Positions 8,315 to 17,215 of a DNA stretch of 64,000 nucleotides are shown here, piece by piece. The notes beneath the pieces were generated by a model. It worked only from the letters and a program-made list of their open reading frames with translations. It was not told the origin of the DNA and made no database searches. This stretch comes from Peptoniphilus lacydonensis. Lineage in GTDB: Bacteria > Bacillota > Clostridia > Tissierellales > Peptoniphilaceae. Each line of letters begins with the position of its first letter. Position 1 is the first letter of the stretch. The position numbers and the translations under genes are program-made. The DNA lies in contig NZ_FNWF01000002.1 in assembly GCF_900106515.1 (NCBI RefSeq), positions 306,836-370,835 of the forward strand. Direction: 5' to 3'.

Positions 8315-10056
8315 GACACCCTCCATTCATTTGCAGATTCATACAAATTGACAAATTTTTTATAAGAAGTTTCAGATTCCATTAATTCCTTATGAGATCC
8401 TCTTTCTATAATTTTTCCATTTTCAACAAAAAGAATTTCATCTACACCTCTTATTGAAGAAAGCCTATGAGCAATCATAATTGTTGTCCTGTTTTTTATC
8501 AAATCTTTAAAAGCAACTTGAAGTTCAAACTCATTTTCTGGATCTGCTGCAGCAGATGCTTCATCTAAAATTATTATTCTAGGATCTTTTAAGAAAATTC
8601 TTGCAATGGAAACTCTTTGAGTTTCTCCACCTGATAAATTTATTCCATCTGCTCCAATAACTGAATCATACTTATCCTTAAATTTATTTATAAACTCATC
8701 ACACCTTGCAAGTTTCAAGGCCTTATAAACTTCCTCATCACTTGCATCTTCTTTAGCAAGCTTTACATTTTCAAAAATAGAAATTCCAGAAAATAATTTT
8801 GGATTTTGAAAAACTATTCCAATATTTTGCATAAGAATTTTCTTTTCGTAAAAAGAAATATTTTTATTCCCAATTAAAATCTCGCCTTTGTCAACAGGAT
8901 AAAGTCCAGAAATTAACTTTGCAATAGTTGACTTGCCAGAACCAGATGAACCGACTAAAGCATAAACTCTATTTTCATCAAATTTAAAAGAAAAATTTTC
9001 CAAAATTTTATTTTCTCCGTCATAAGAAAAATCTACATTTTTAAATTCAATATTATTATTTTCTATAACTTCATCACTTCCAAATTTAATTTCCTTATCG
9101 CCCATTTCAACAAATAAATTTTCGAGATTATCTACTGCTGAATTTGCTTGGAAAACATACATGGAAACATACATTATCTTCATTGTAGTTGTAAAAAACA
9201 TCCCCATAAAAAGCGTGAAAAATAAAACTTTTGCACTCCAAATATAAGCATCCCCTCCATGGCTAACCATAAATATTGCAATAAAAATTGGTGCGACAAT
9301 AAAAATATTTAAAAGCCACTGAAAAATCACAAAGGGAACTTTGCAAGACATAGAATATTTATAAACCATATCCTTATACTCAAGTATTGAATTATAAAGC
9401 TTTTTAAAACCAATTAATGGTGCGTTAAAAACTTTTACAACTGGCATTGCCCTCACAAATTCAACAGCTCCTGCATTCATTTCATCGAGTTTATCCATAT
9501 AAACTTTCATAAAGCTTTGGTCGCCCACCATTTTTTTTATCACTATAAGGCTTAAAAGAATTATTAATACAAAAAATAATCCAAGATATAAATCAACTTT
9601 AAAGACTAAAATAAGCATTAAAATTGGCGTCAAAAAAGCCGCCGTTTGGTCTGCTATTAAATGTGCAACGATCATATGAGTTTGCTCAACATTGTTGTCT
9701 ATAATTTTTCTAACTTCTCCAGAATCGTGTACATCAAAAAAATTATTTGACGCATTGAGTAAATTTTTAACTCCTTTTTCACGAAGCTTAGTTTCAAGCC
9801 TAAAACCAGCAAGGTGACTCATCCAAGTACCTAAAAAATATAAAAGACCGTAAGCAATAAATAAAATTAAAATTTTTATTACTAAACCACTAGCATTAAC
9901 TAAATTTCCTTTAGAGAATACACTTTTTAATAAAATCCAAATTAAATAGTATCCATAAAATTCTAAAAATATGCCGATAGCAGTAAAAAAACTTGCTAAA
10001 AAGCCATTTACTTTCTTCTCAGGCATATATGAAAATAATTTTTTATATAACTTCAA
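8311..10056 (-). CDS. ABC exporter half-transporter (permease plus ATPase), first subunit
   Basis: 581-aa protein with an N-terminal exporter-type membrane domain and a C-terminal ATPase. It has Walker A GSSGSGKST, signature NLSGGETQR, Walker B IILDEASAAAD and IAHRLSS. Translation starts at a TTG (10054-10056) with an AAGGAG site 8 bp upstream; no ATG fits better. It is first in a two-gene operon, with a 4-bp overlap to the second half-transporter, which is standard for heterodimeric pumps. In the second ATPase the residue after Walker B is isoleucine rather than glutamate (DEIAAS), while this one keeps DEASAA. Heterodimers often have one non-canonical site, but this needs an alignment. Confidence 0.85.
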   Translation of the reverse strand: MKLYKKLFSYMPEKKVNGFLASFFTAIGIFLEFYGYYLIWILLKSVFSKGNLVNASGLVIKILILFIAYGLLYFLGTWMSHLAGFRLETKLREKGVKNLLNASNNFFDVHDSGEVRKIIDNNVEQTHMIVAHLIADQTAAFLTPILMLILVFKVDLYLGLFFVLIILLSLIVIKKMVGDQSFMKVYMDKLDEMNAGAVEFVRAMPVVKVFNAPLIGFKKLYNSILEYKDMVYKYSMSCKVPFVIFQWLLNIFIVAPIFIAIFMVSHGGDAYIWSAKVLFFTLFMGMFFTTTMKIMYVSMYVFQANSAVDNLENLFVEMGDKEIKFGSDEVIENNNIEFKNVDFSYDGENKILENFSFKFDENRVYALVGSSGSGKSTIAKLISGLYPVDKGEILIGNKNISFYEKKILMQNIGIVFQNPKLFSGISIFENVKLAKEDASDEEVYKALKLARCDEFINKFKDKYDSVIGADGINLSGGETQRVSIARIFLKDPRIIILDEASAAADPENEFELQVAFKDLIKNRTTIMIAHRLSSIRGVDEILFVENGKIIERGSHKELMESETSYKKFVNLYESANEWRVS

Positions 10057-10344
10057 ATTAAAAACTCCTTATTCTATAATTTTTAATAAATTTAAGCAAA
10101 TTATCTTTATTGTTCCAAAAAATTTTGACCTTATTATTTATCAAAAATTCTGTTATATTAATAATTATTAAAATAGTCCTAGAAATATTTTATATTAAGA
10201 TCTTATCTATATTTAAACTTTTAAAGAGAATTTATTGAATCTAAAATGTTATATAATCTAAATTTATAAAAATATAATCTGTTTCGCAAGCCTCTAAAAT
10301 GTTTATAATAAATACTTTGTTTACTGAGTATTTTAAAATTTTAC
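10057..10344. other. AT-rich intergenic region upstream of ABC exporter operon
   Basis: About 290 bp between the ABC exporter start and the terminator of the coaD operon. It must contain the exporter promoter on the minus strand. I see no confident promoter pair, no structured leader and no ORF with a ribosome binding site. Confidence 0.5.
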
Positions 10345-10372
10345 ACTAAAAAAGACTCGATTTAACGAGCCT
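10345..10372 (-). terminator. terminator at end of rsmD-coaD operon
   Basis: On the minus strand, AGGCTCG/CGAGTCT (7 bp with one G-U pair, 10366-10372 with 10353-10359) is followed by TTTTTT. Confidence 0.8.
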
Positions 10373-10394
10373 CTCAATATTTTATAAATTATTT

Positions 10395-10835
10395 TTAACC
10401 TCTTAATTCTTGTCTATTTTCGTTAAGCATTTTGATTATTTCTGATAAATTCACTTGTGTATTTTCAAGTAACTCATCTGCGTAATCTCTTGCTCCTTCT
10501 CTAATTTGTGTTGATTCTTCTTTTGCAGATTTCAAAATTTCTGTTGCTCTTTCATTTGCTTGTCTAACAAGTTCATTTTCGTCAATAATTTTTTCTGAAT
10601 GAGCTCTTGCAGCTGCAATAATTTTATCCGCTTCATCGTGAGCTCCATTAATTATATCATCTTTGTCTTTAGCTATTCTTTGAGCTTCTGAAATTTCTCC
10701 AGGAGTTTTTTCCTTTATTTCATTTATAATTTCTAAAAATTCATCTCTGTCTACCATAACCTTATTTGTAAGTGGTAACTGTGATGATGTTTCTACAAGA
10801 TCTTCCAATTCTTCAACTAAATCAATTAAATTCAT
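10395..10835 (-). CDS. coiled-coil protein downstream of coaD (ATP synthase B/DivIVA-like)
   Basis: 146-aa protein, almost entirely helical and highly charged. It opens with NLIDLVEELEDLVE, followed by a long heptad-rich coil rich in A, E, K and D (about residues 40-130). Such proteins are often labelled ATPase or DivIVA-like because of coiled-coil similarity, but no Walker motif or catalytic residue is present. The ATG overlaps the coaD stop by 4 bp, so translation is coupled, and a terminator follows. A protein of this type next to coaD is common in low-GC anaerobes. A scaffold or cell-division role is possible but unproven. Confidence 0.65.
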   Translation of the reverse strand: MNLIDLVEELEDLVETSSQLPLTNKVMVDRDEFLEIINEIKEKTPGEISEAQRIAKDKDDIINGAHDEADKIIAAARAHSEKIIDENELVRQANERATEILKSAKEESTQIREGARDYADELLENTQVNLSEIIKMLNENRQELRG

Positions 10836-11317
10836 ATTTTCCTCCTAAGTAATTTTTTCTTCATTGCTTCTCCTACAACAGGAGGCACGAATAAATCTGT
10901 ATCTCCATCAAAAGTGGAAACTTCCTTTGCAAGCGTTGAACTGACGAATAAGTTTTCATTAGACGACAACAAAAAAACTGTTTCTACGCCATCTTTGTAG
11001 TGCATATTTGCCATTGCCAACGTGTATTCATTAAAATAATCAGAGGCAGATCTAAGACCTCTAACTATTACATTGCAATTTTTTTTCTTTGCATAATCTA
11101 CTAAAAGTCCGTCAAAAGAATCAATTTCTATTCCTTCCATTCCATCTAGAACTTTATGTAATAACTCTTTTCTCTCTTCAACTGTAAATAATCCTTTTTT
11201 TGAAGTATTATCTAGCACTGCTACGATGACTTCTCCAAAAATATCCTTTGCTCTTTTTATAATGTCCAAATGTCCATTAGTCACAGGGTCAAAGCTACCC
11301 GCATATATTGCTTTCAT
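10832..11317 (-). CDS. coaD: phosphopantetheine adenylyltransferase
   Basis: 161-aa enzyme that joins ATP and 4'-phosphopantetheine to make dephospho-CoA, the fourth step of CoA synthesis. The nucleotidyltransferase signature is at the start: YAGSFDPVTNGHLDI (residues 4-18) with the TNGH histidine. NVIVRGLRSASDY and the SSTLAKEVS region near the C terminus complete the active site. Length is typical. It overlaps rsmD by 23 bp upstream and the coiled-coil gene by 4 bp downstream. The rsmD-coaD order is conserved across Firmicutes. coaBC (earlier steps) is at 28291-29484. Confidence 0.95.
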   Translation of the reverse strand: MKAIYAGSFDPVTNGHLDIIKRAKDIFGEVIVAVLDNTSKKGLFTVEERKELLHKVLDGMEGIEIDSFDGLLVDYAKKKNCNVIVRGLRSASDYFNEYTLAMANMHYKDGVETVFLLSSNENLFVSSTLAKEVSTFDGDTDLFVPPVVGEAMKKKLLRRKI

Positions 11318-11861
11318 TTACATCCCATCCGCATATAGAAATCGAAGTATTTCCATATTTTTTATTTTTTATTTCTACAAAACCTTGTCCTATTAAAAGC
11401 GATTTATCTGAACTATGTTCCACAATTAATTTTCCCTCTGATTTTAAAATTTTATTTTCCCTTATAAGCTTAAAGGATTTTTTATACAAATCACCTCTAT
11501 CAAAGGGTGGGTCAATATAAATGTAATCAAATTTTATATCTAAATTTTTAATTGCCTTGTTCATATAATTTTCTATAACAACAGCCTGATTTAAAAATCT
11601 TGTTTTTTCTAAATTAGATTTAACACAGTCTATTGCTTCTTTTGAATTATCAACAAAGTAAACTTTTTCTGCTCCTCTTGATATAAACTCAATTCCATTT
11701 GCCCCACTTCCGCAGAACAAATCCAAAACTATATCTCCATCAAAGTTTTGTCCGAGAATATTAAAAACTGACTCCTTAACTCTGTCTTCAGTTGGTCTTG
11801 TATCCATGCCTTTTGGTGCTTTTAATTTTAATCCTCTTCTATTTCCCGAAATAATCCTCAT
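11295..11861 (-). CDS. rsmD: 16S rRNA (guanine966-N2)-methyltransferase
   Basis: 188-aa SAM-dependent methyltransferase that modifies G966 of 16S rRNA. It begins with MRIISGNRRGLKLKAPKG and TRPTEDRVKESVFNIL, the RsmD signature. The SAM-binding loop VLDLFCGSGANGIEF is at about residues 44-58, and the catalytic DPPF (YIDPPFDRG) at about 117. Length is normal. It lies 53 bp after recG and overlaps coaD, forming the conserved recG-rsmD-coaD set. Confidence 0.95.
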   Translation of the reverse strand: MRIISGNRRGLKLKAPKGMDTRPTEDRVKESVFNILGQNFDGDIVLDLFCGSGANGIEFISRGAEKVYFVDNSKEAIDCVKSNLEKTRFLNQAVVIENYMNKAIKNLDIKFDYIYIDPPFDRGDLYKKSFKLIRENKILKSEGKLIVEHSSDKSLLIGQGFVEIKNKKYGNTSISICGWDVNESNICG

Positions 11862-11914
11862 AAAGCCTCCAAATTAGTTTTATTTTACCATAAGTCAATA
11901 AATATTAAAAGATA

Positions 11915-13948
11915 TTAGTTCAAATCAGAGTAAAATTCAAGTATTTCTTTATTTAAATAAAAGTATTCTTTGCTTTCTAAATTTGGATCTTCTTTTAAAA
12001 TAATTTTCACATCATCTGCTGCATATTTTAAAATCATCTCATCTCTAAAAGGATCTGCAAGTCTAAGATTTGGCATACCTGATTGTCTAGTTCCCAAAAT
12101 ATCTCCAAAGCCACGTAGTTCTAAATCTTTATTTGCAATATAAAATCCATCACTAGAATCTGTCATTATTTTCATTCTTTCCCATGAAATTTCACTTTTT
12201 GAAAGATTATATAAAATACAATAAGACTGATTATCTCCCCTTCCAACTCTTCCTCGAAGTTGATGCAGTGTTGAAAGACCAAATCTCTCTGCATTGTAAA
12301 CCATCATTACAGTTGCATTTGGAACATTTACCCCAACTTCTACAACAGTTGTTGAAACTAATAAATTTATTTTATTAGTTGCAAAATCATCCATTATTTT
12401 ATTTTTTTCATCTGCTTTCATCTTCCCATGAAGAAGTCCAACTTTATAATCAATAAAAAATTTTGAAAGTTCTTCATAAACTTTTTCTACAGCCTGCAAA
12501 TTTTCATAATCTTCATTTTCTTCGATCAAAGAACAAATAACATAAGCTTGTCTACCCTTTGAAAGTTCAGATTTTATAAATTCAAGAGATTTACCTAGCA
12601 TATTTTCATTTATTGCAATTGTCTTTATTTGCTTTCTGCCCTTTGGCATAGTTTTTATTACAGAAATATCCAAATCAGCATAAAGAACTAAACTAAGACT
12701 TCTAGGTATAGGCGTTGCTGACATTACAATTGTGGCTGCATCTTTATTTTTATTTTGAAGCATATTTCTCTGCACAACTCCAAATCGATGTTGTTCGTCA
12801 ATTACATTTACTCCAAGTTTTCTAAAAATCACATTTTCTTCTATTAAAGCGTGCGTTCCTATTAATATATCAATTGAACCCATTTGAAGATTATCTAAAA
12901 TATCTCTCTTTGCTTTTTTTGTCGTTGATCCAATTAAAAGTGCTACTCTAACACCAAGAGGTTCTAAAAATTCAACAAAAGATTCAAAATGTTGCTTTGC
13001 AAGAATTTCTGTCGGTGCCATAATTGATGATTGATATCCATTTAAATAGGACAGATACATTATTATAATTGCAACAATTGTCTTTCCACTTCCAACATCG
13101 CCTTGAATTAAACGATTTATTGCTCTTCCACTTTTCATGTCTGTAAAAATTTCATTTACAACATTTTCTTGACCTTCTGTTAATTTAAAAGGAAGATTAT
13201 TCATAAAATCAAAAATTTCATCTTTAATTTCAAATTTTATTGCATCTCGTCTTTCATTTTGAAATTTATTTTTTAAAATGGAAAGTTCGAAGAGAAACAA
13301 TTCTTCATAAATTAATCTCTCCCTAGCTTTTATATAATTTTTTCTGCTTTTCGGATAGTGAATATTTTTTATAGCTTCATTTTTATCCATGAAAGAATAT
13401 TTCTCCAAAACTTCTCCAGGAAGATTTTCTTCAAATAAATTCAAATCAATAACTTGATCTATTAAATTTTCGAAAGCAAAATTATTTAGTCCTTCAGTTA
13501 AACTATAAACAGGAGAAATTTTTCCAAGTTTTTTTAAATTATGTATTTCCTCAATTTCAGGACTCGAAATGCTCACTCTACCTCTGAAAAAATCAACTTT
13601 ACCATAAACTAAATATTCTCTTCCAATTTTTATTAATTTATTTAAATAAAATGCATTGAAAAATGAAATCTCCATTTCTCCACTTTCATCTTCTGCAAGA
13701 AAACTTGTGAGAGTTAGGCCCTTTCTTATTCTTCTATTTTGAAGTTTTGATATAATTTTTACTTTAAAAGTATTTTTTTCTCCAATTTTAGCACCTGAAA
13801 TTTTTACAATTTTCGAACTGTCCTCGTATTTTCTGGGATAAAAAAATAAAAGATCTTCTACGCTATAAATTCCAAGTTTGTGAAAAAGTTCTTCTCTTTT
13901 GGGGCCAACTCCCTTCAAATTTTTAATAGAATCCTTTAAATTAACCAT
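11915..13948 (-). CDS. recG: ATP-dependent DNA helicase RecG
   Basis: 677-aa helicase that remodels stalled forks and branched recombination intermediates. An N-terminal wedge/OB-fold domain (residues 1-230) contains the helix-hairpin motif LKGVGPKREELF. The helicase core follows: Walker A GDVGSGKT at about 278, DEQHRFGV in motif II, SATPIPRS in motif III, and C-terminal motifs TTVVEVGVNVPNA and QLRGRVGRG. Start ATG at 13948 with a GGAGAA site. A terminator-like hairpin separates it from fakA upstream, so expression may be partly independent. Confidence 0.96.
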   Translation of the reverse strand: MVNLKDSIKNLKGVGPKREELFHKLGIYSVEDLLFFYPRKYEDSSKIVKISGAKIGEKNTFKVKIISKLQNRRIRKGLTLTSFLAEDESGEMEISFFNAFYLNKLIKIGREYLVYGKVDFFRGRVSISSPEIEEIHNLKKLGKISPVYSLTEGLNNFAFENLIDQVIDLNLFEENLPGEVLEKYSFMDKNEAIKNIHYPKSRKNYIKARERLIYEELFLFELSILKNKFQNERRDAIKFEIKDEIFDFMNNLPFKLTEGQENVVNEIFTDMKSGRAINRLIQGDVGSGKTIVAIIIMYLSYLNGYQSSIMAPTEILAKQHFESFVEFLEPLGVRVALLIGSTTKKAKRDILDNLQMGSIDILIGTHALIEENVIFRKLGVNVIDEQHRFGVVQRNMLQNKNKDAATIVMSATPIPRSLSLVLYADLDISVIKTMPKGRKQIKTIAINENMLGKSLEFIKSELSKGRQAYVICSLIEENEDYENLQAVEKVYEELSKFFIDYKVGLLHGKMKADEKNKIMDDFATNKINLLVSTTVVEVGVNVPNATVMMVYNAERFGLSTLHQLRGRVGRGDNQSYCILYNLSKSEISWERMKIMTDSSDGFYIANKDLELRGFGDILGTRQSGMPNLRLADPFRDEMILKYAADDVKIILKEDPNLESKEYFYLNKEILEFYSDLN

Positions 13949-13960
13949 AATTTCTCCTAT

Positions 13961-13992
13961 TATAAAAGCCCAAAGCGAAAACTTTGGGCTAA
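13961..13992 (-). terminator. hairpin between fakA and recG
   Basis: AGCCCAAAG/CTTTGGGCT (13967-13975 with 13982-13990), a perfect 9-bp stem followed on the minus strand by TTTATAA. It lies just after the fakA stop and just before the recG RBS. The T-run is short, so it may attenuate rather than stop transcription. Confidence 0.7.
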
Positions 13993-13995
13993 AAT

Positions 13996-15660
13996 TTATT
14001 CTAATGAAATAATATAATAATAAATAGGTTGATCACCTTTTATCACATCAATGTCAATATCTGGATATTTTTCTTCAATTGCTTCTTGTACCTTTTCTGC
14101 ATCTTCTTCTTTCACGTCTTCCCCATAAAATAAAGTTACAAGAGAAATATCCTCGTTCATAAGTTTTTCCACAGTTTCAACTACAACATCATTTACTTTT
14201 TTTCCACTTGAAACAATGTCCTTTGAAGCAATACCAATTATGTCATCTTTGTGAATTTCTTTTTCACCCATTGTAGTATCACGAACGGCATAAGTTACAG
14301 AAGCGTCAATTACACTTCCTATTGCGTCTATCATATTTTCTTTATTTTCTTCCTTTGAAGCATTTTCACTAAATGCGAGCATCGCAGCAATACCTTGTGG
14401 CACAGATTTGGATGGAATCACAATTATTTCCCTATCTGAAATATCTCTAGCTTGTTCTGCAGATAAAATTATGTTGCTATTATTTGGAATTAGATAAATT
14501 ACTTTCCCGCCAACTTTATCTACTCCCTTTAACAAATCTTCTGTCGACGGATTCATTGTCTGTCCGCCAGCTACAACATAATCGACTCCAAGAGATTTAA
14601 AAGTTTCAGTCATTCCACTGCCCATAGAAACAGTTATAAAAGAATAATCCTTTTCTTTTATTGTTTCTTCCTCTTCTTCTCTCTTTTTAGCTTCAAGGAC
14701 TTCGCTGTCATCAAACAAAATTTCCCTATGTTGATATCTCATGTTGTCAATTTTTATATCTTGAAGAAGACCAAGCTCGCAAGCATGTTGCAAAACAATT
14801 CCAGGATCATTTGTGTGAACATGAACTTTAATAATGTGACTTCCGCCACCACCCACAACAAGAAGACAATCTCCAAGAGGAGAAATTTTTTCTCTAAAAG
14901 CATCTATATCTTCATAATCTGTATTAATAATAAACTCAGTGCAATATCCATATTTAAGAGATTTATCAGCCTCTGTAAATTGAATTTCCTTTTGTGCTTT
15001 TCTCTTTAAAGTTTCATCTTCACTTTGGTCATCAATATTTTCTCCCTTTAAAACTTTAAGTGCACCTTCGAGCAAAACGACAAGACCTTTTCCGCCTGCA
15101 TCAACTACTCCTGCTTCTTTTAGTACAGAAAGATGATTTGGCGTGTTATCAAGAGATTTATTTGCTTCTACAATTACATCTTCTAAAAATAAAACTATAT
15201 CTTCAGACTTTTTATAATGTCTAATTGCAAAATCAGCAGTTTCTCTTCCAACTGTCAAAATTGTTCCCTCAATAGGCTTCATAACAGCTTTATAAGTAGT
15301 TTCACTCGCTTTTTTAAAAGCATGAGCAACATCAGAAGTACTGGCTTCATCACATTCATCTAGACCTTCGGCAAAACCTCTTAAAAGTTGAGAAAGAATT
15401 ACGCCACTATTACCTCTTGCTCCCATAAGTGCTCCACGAGCAGCCGCAGATGAAACATCACTTACCGAAAATTCACCTTCTAAACCATCAATTTGTTTTA
15501 AGGCAGATTTTGAGGTAAGGCTCATATTTGTTCCTGTATCTCCGTCTGGAACAGGAAACACATTTAGAGCATTGACCTCTTCCTTTCTGGATATTAGATA
15601 ATTTACAGCCCCTTTAAAAACTTCTCTTAACAAAGGACCATTAATTTTATTTATTTCCAA
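13996..15660 (-). CDS. fakA: fatty acid kinase FakA (YloV; DAK2 plus DegV-like domains)
   Basis: 554-aa kinase that phosphorylates FakB-bound exogenous fatty acids for phospholipid synthesis. The N-terminal DAK2/DhaL domain has the ATP/Mg loop NVFPVPDGDTGTNM at about residues 34-47, and the glycine-rich AAARGALMGARGNSGVILSQ segment follows. A middle domain contains YGYCTEFI and HIKVHVHTNDPG, and the C-terminal domain resembles DegV. Length (about 550) is typical. Translation starts at TTG (15658-15660), with a GGAGGT site 5 bp upstream. It follows the Asp23-type gene by 13 bp, the conserved yloU-yloV pair. Confidence 0.92.
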   Translation of the reverse strand: MEINKINGPLLREVFKGAVNYLISRKEEVNALNVFPVPDGDTGTNMSLTSKSALKQIDGLEGEFSVSDVSSAAARGALMGARGNSGVILSQLLRGFAEGLDECDEASTSDVAHAFKKASETTYKAVMKPIEGTILTVGRETADFAIRHYKKSEDIVLFLEDVIVEANKSLDNTPNHLSVLKEAGVVDAGGKGLVVLLEGALKVLKGENIDDQSEDETLKRKAQKEIQFTEADKSLKYGYCTEFIINTDYEDIDAFREKISPLGDCLLVVGGGGSHIIKVHVHTNDPGIVLQHACELGLLQDIKIDNMRYQHREILFDDSEVLEAKKREEEEETIKEKDYSFITVSMGSGMTETFKSLGVDYVVAGGQTMNPSTEDLLKGVDKVGGKVIYLIPNNSNIILSAEQARDISDREIIVIPSKSVPQGIAAMLAFSENASKEENKENMIDAIGSVIDASVTYAVRDTTMGEKEIHKDDIIGIASKDIVSSGKKVNDVVVETVEKLMNEDISLVTLFYGEDVKEEDAEKVQEAIEEKYPDIDIDVIKGDQPIYYYIISLE

Positions 15661-15673
15661 AATCTTACCTCCA

Positions 15674-16027
15674 CTACTTCAGTCTAATACCTTCCACCAA
15701 GACTTCAATATTATCTACTTCAAGTCCTGTCAAATTTTGAATATTAAACTTAACTCTTTCTATAATATTTTCACCAACAGTAGAAATCTTCACTCCATAT
15801 TCTAGAATTACGTGAAGTTCTATTCTGATTTCATTTTCTTCAGTATTTACAACTATTCCCTTTGAAAGATTTTCGAATCTCAAAAGCTCAAAAATACCAT
15901 CTGCGGCATTTTTTGATGCCATTCCAACAATTCCGTAACTTTCCATAGCTGAAATTCCAGCTATATTTGCAAGTACGCTATCCTCTATTACAATATTTCC
16001 AAGTTCTCTATTAATAATTGCCGGCAT
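15674..16027 (-). CDS. yloU: Asp23/Gls24 family protein (YloU type)
   Basis: 117-aa single-domain member of the Asp23 family. Family landmarks are VIEDSVLANIAGISAMESYGIVG at the start, ELHVILEYGVKISTVGENI in the middle, and a terminal VDNIEVLVEGI strand. It lacks the long charged coil of the paralogue at 5581-6162. It has an AGGAGGTG site before the ATG at 16027 and lies 13 bp before fakA. The yloU-fakA pairing is conserved in Firmicutes, so a membrane- or lipid-related role is plausible, but the function is not established. Confidence 0.9.
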   Translation of the reverse strand: MPAIINRELGNIVIEDSVLANIAGISAMESYGIVGMASKNAADGIFELLRFENLSKGIVVNTEENEIRIELHVILEYGVKISTVGENIIERVKFNIQNLTGLEVDNIEVLVEGIRLK

Positions 16028-16146
16028 TAGGGCACCTCCTTATCTTTTTTATTATATCAGAAATTTTAAAAGATTAACAGAATTTGAGGAATTACTTTGT
16101 AAAAAATAATAAATTAGTGTAAAATAAAAACATATCGAAAAAATAT

Positions 16147-16175
16147 TTGCACTTAGCAACAATTTTTGATAAAAT
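16147..16175 (+). promoter_or_regulatory. rpmB promoter
   Basis: TTGCAC (16147-16152), a 17-bp spacer, then TAAAAT (16170-16175). It lies 33 bp upstream of the rpmB ATG, with AAAGGAGG in between. It is a good sigma-A match in the right place. Confidence 0.65.
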
Positions 16176-16207
16176 ATTGTTTGCTTAATAACTAAAGGAG
16201 GTGCGTT

Positions 16208-16399
16208 ATGGCTAAAAGATGTGAAATTTGTGGAAAAGAAAAAACATTTGGAAATAAAATTTCTTTCTCTCACTCTCGTTCTAACAGAAGCTGGTCTCCT
16301 AACCTTAGAAAAGTTAAAGCTATCGTTAATGGATCACCTAAAAGAATATATGTGTGCACTAGATGTTTAAGATCTGGTAAAGTTGAAAGAGCTATATAA
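16208..16399 (+). CDS. rpmB: 50S ribosomal protein L28 (bL28)
   Basis: 63-aa basic ribosomal protein. It begins MAKRCEICGKEKTFGNKIS and carries two CxxC pairs (CEIC and CTRC), which form the zinc-binding C+ form of L28. SHSRSNRSWSPNLRKVKA follows, and the length is typical. RBS AAAGGAGGTG 4 bp before the ATG. It is transcribed opposite to the flanking genes, as in B. subtilis, where rpmB sits between spoVM/thiN and yloU. Here the sporulation gene spoVM is absent. It has its own promoter and terminator. Confidence 0.97.
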   Translation: MAKRCEICGKEKTFGNKISFSHSRSNRSWSPNLRKVKAIVNGSPKRIYVCTRCLRSGKVERAI

Positions 16400-16402
16400 A
16401 TT

Positions 16403-16429
16403 AGGGTCTTAAAAAAAGATCCTTTTTTA
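16403..16429 (+). terminator. rpmB terminator
   Basis: AGGGTCTT/AAGATCCT (8 bp, one G-U pair) with an A-rich loop, followed by TTTTTTA. Confidence 0.8.
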
Positions 16430-16478
16430 TACTCCAATTTTCAAAATCTTTATTTTTAATTTAATTACATAGTATTTT

Positions 16479-16510
16479 AATCTTCCAAATTTATTGGGGG
16501 ATTTTTTAAT
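16479..16510 (+). terminator. second, weaker terminator-like hairpin after rpmB
   Basis: AATCTTCC (16479-16486) can pair with GGGGGATT (16496-16503) using two G-U pairs, followed by TTTTTT. Possibly a backup terminator for rpmB. Confidence 0.45.
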
Positions 16511-16521
16511 TTATATAAAAA

Positions 16522-16559
16522 TCAATAAAAAAGTTGTGCTTAAAAGTAACACAACTTCA
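16522..16559 (-). terminator. terminator after thiN
   Basis: On the minus strand, AAGTTGTG/CACAACTT (16550-16557 with 16531-16538), perfect 8 bp, followed by a T-run (complement of 16526-16532). It ends the long priA-to-thiN operon. Confidence 0.8.
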
Positions 16560-16576
16560 AACAAATTTATTTAGTT

Positions 16577-17215
16577 TTAATCTATGGACTTAATTATAAA
16601 AGCAGAACCACTATTTATTATAATAGTTGCCTCATCTTCTAAGATTTCATTGCTCACTGCACGACCTGGATTGTAATTATTTATTTTCAAATTTTCAACT
16701 TCATAAAAAAGTCCTTTTGTAGAAAAATTTAAAGATTCTCCTGCATTTATTAGAGAAAAATATTTTTTGTCTGACTTTTTAAATTTATATTCTCCTTCTT
16801 TAACATAAATCACTTCATTATTGTCATCAATTATTTTTGCACAAATTCCTTTATTATAAAGTTTTTTTAGAAGAAAAAGATTCGCTAATTCGTGATCAAG
16901 CCTTGTCCCAAGTGCCCCTAAAATCACTATGTCCTCATATTTCTCATTAATCAAATAATTAATGCATAATTCTGTGTCAGTCGCTGCTTTTTGCGAAGGA
17001 AATTTTAAAAATTTTATATTGTTTTCTCTAACATATTTAAGAGATTCATTTCCAATGGAATCTAAATCCCCTAGTAAAAGATCCCCCTTTAAATTATATT
17101 TTCTAAGAAGTCTTGCACCTCCATCTGCAACTAAAACAAAACGATTCTTTTTATACTTTTTTATTAAATCTTTGGAAACCTCTCTACCACCAGTTATTAA
17201 AAGAGCTCTTTTCAT
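16577..17215 (-). CDS. thiN: thiamine pyrophosphokinase
   Basis: 212-aa enzyme converting thiamine and ATP to thiamine pyrophosphate. Features of the family are the opening ALLITGGREVSKDLI, the acidic metal-binding LLLGDLDSIGNE at about residues 46-57, and DTELCINYL with ILGALGTRLDHELANL at about 83-112. The C-terminal half is the beta-sandwich thiamin-binding domain. It overlaps rpe by 4 bp (ATGA) and closes the rsgA-rpe-thiN module conserved in Firmicutes. A terminator follows directly. No thiamine biosynthesis genes or TPP riboswitch are visible here, which fits salvage of thiamine. Confidence 0.93.
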   Translation of the reverse strand: MKRALLITGGREVSKDLIKKYKKNRFVLVADGGARLLRKYNLKGDLLLGDLDSIGNESLKYVRENNIKFLKFPSQKAATDTELCINYLINEKYEDIVILGALGTRLDHELANLFLLKKLYNKGICAKIIDDNNEVIYVKEGEYKFKKSDKKYFSLINAGESLNFSTKGLFYEVENLKINNYNPGRAVSNEILEDEATIIINSGSAFIIKSID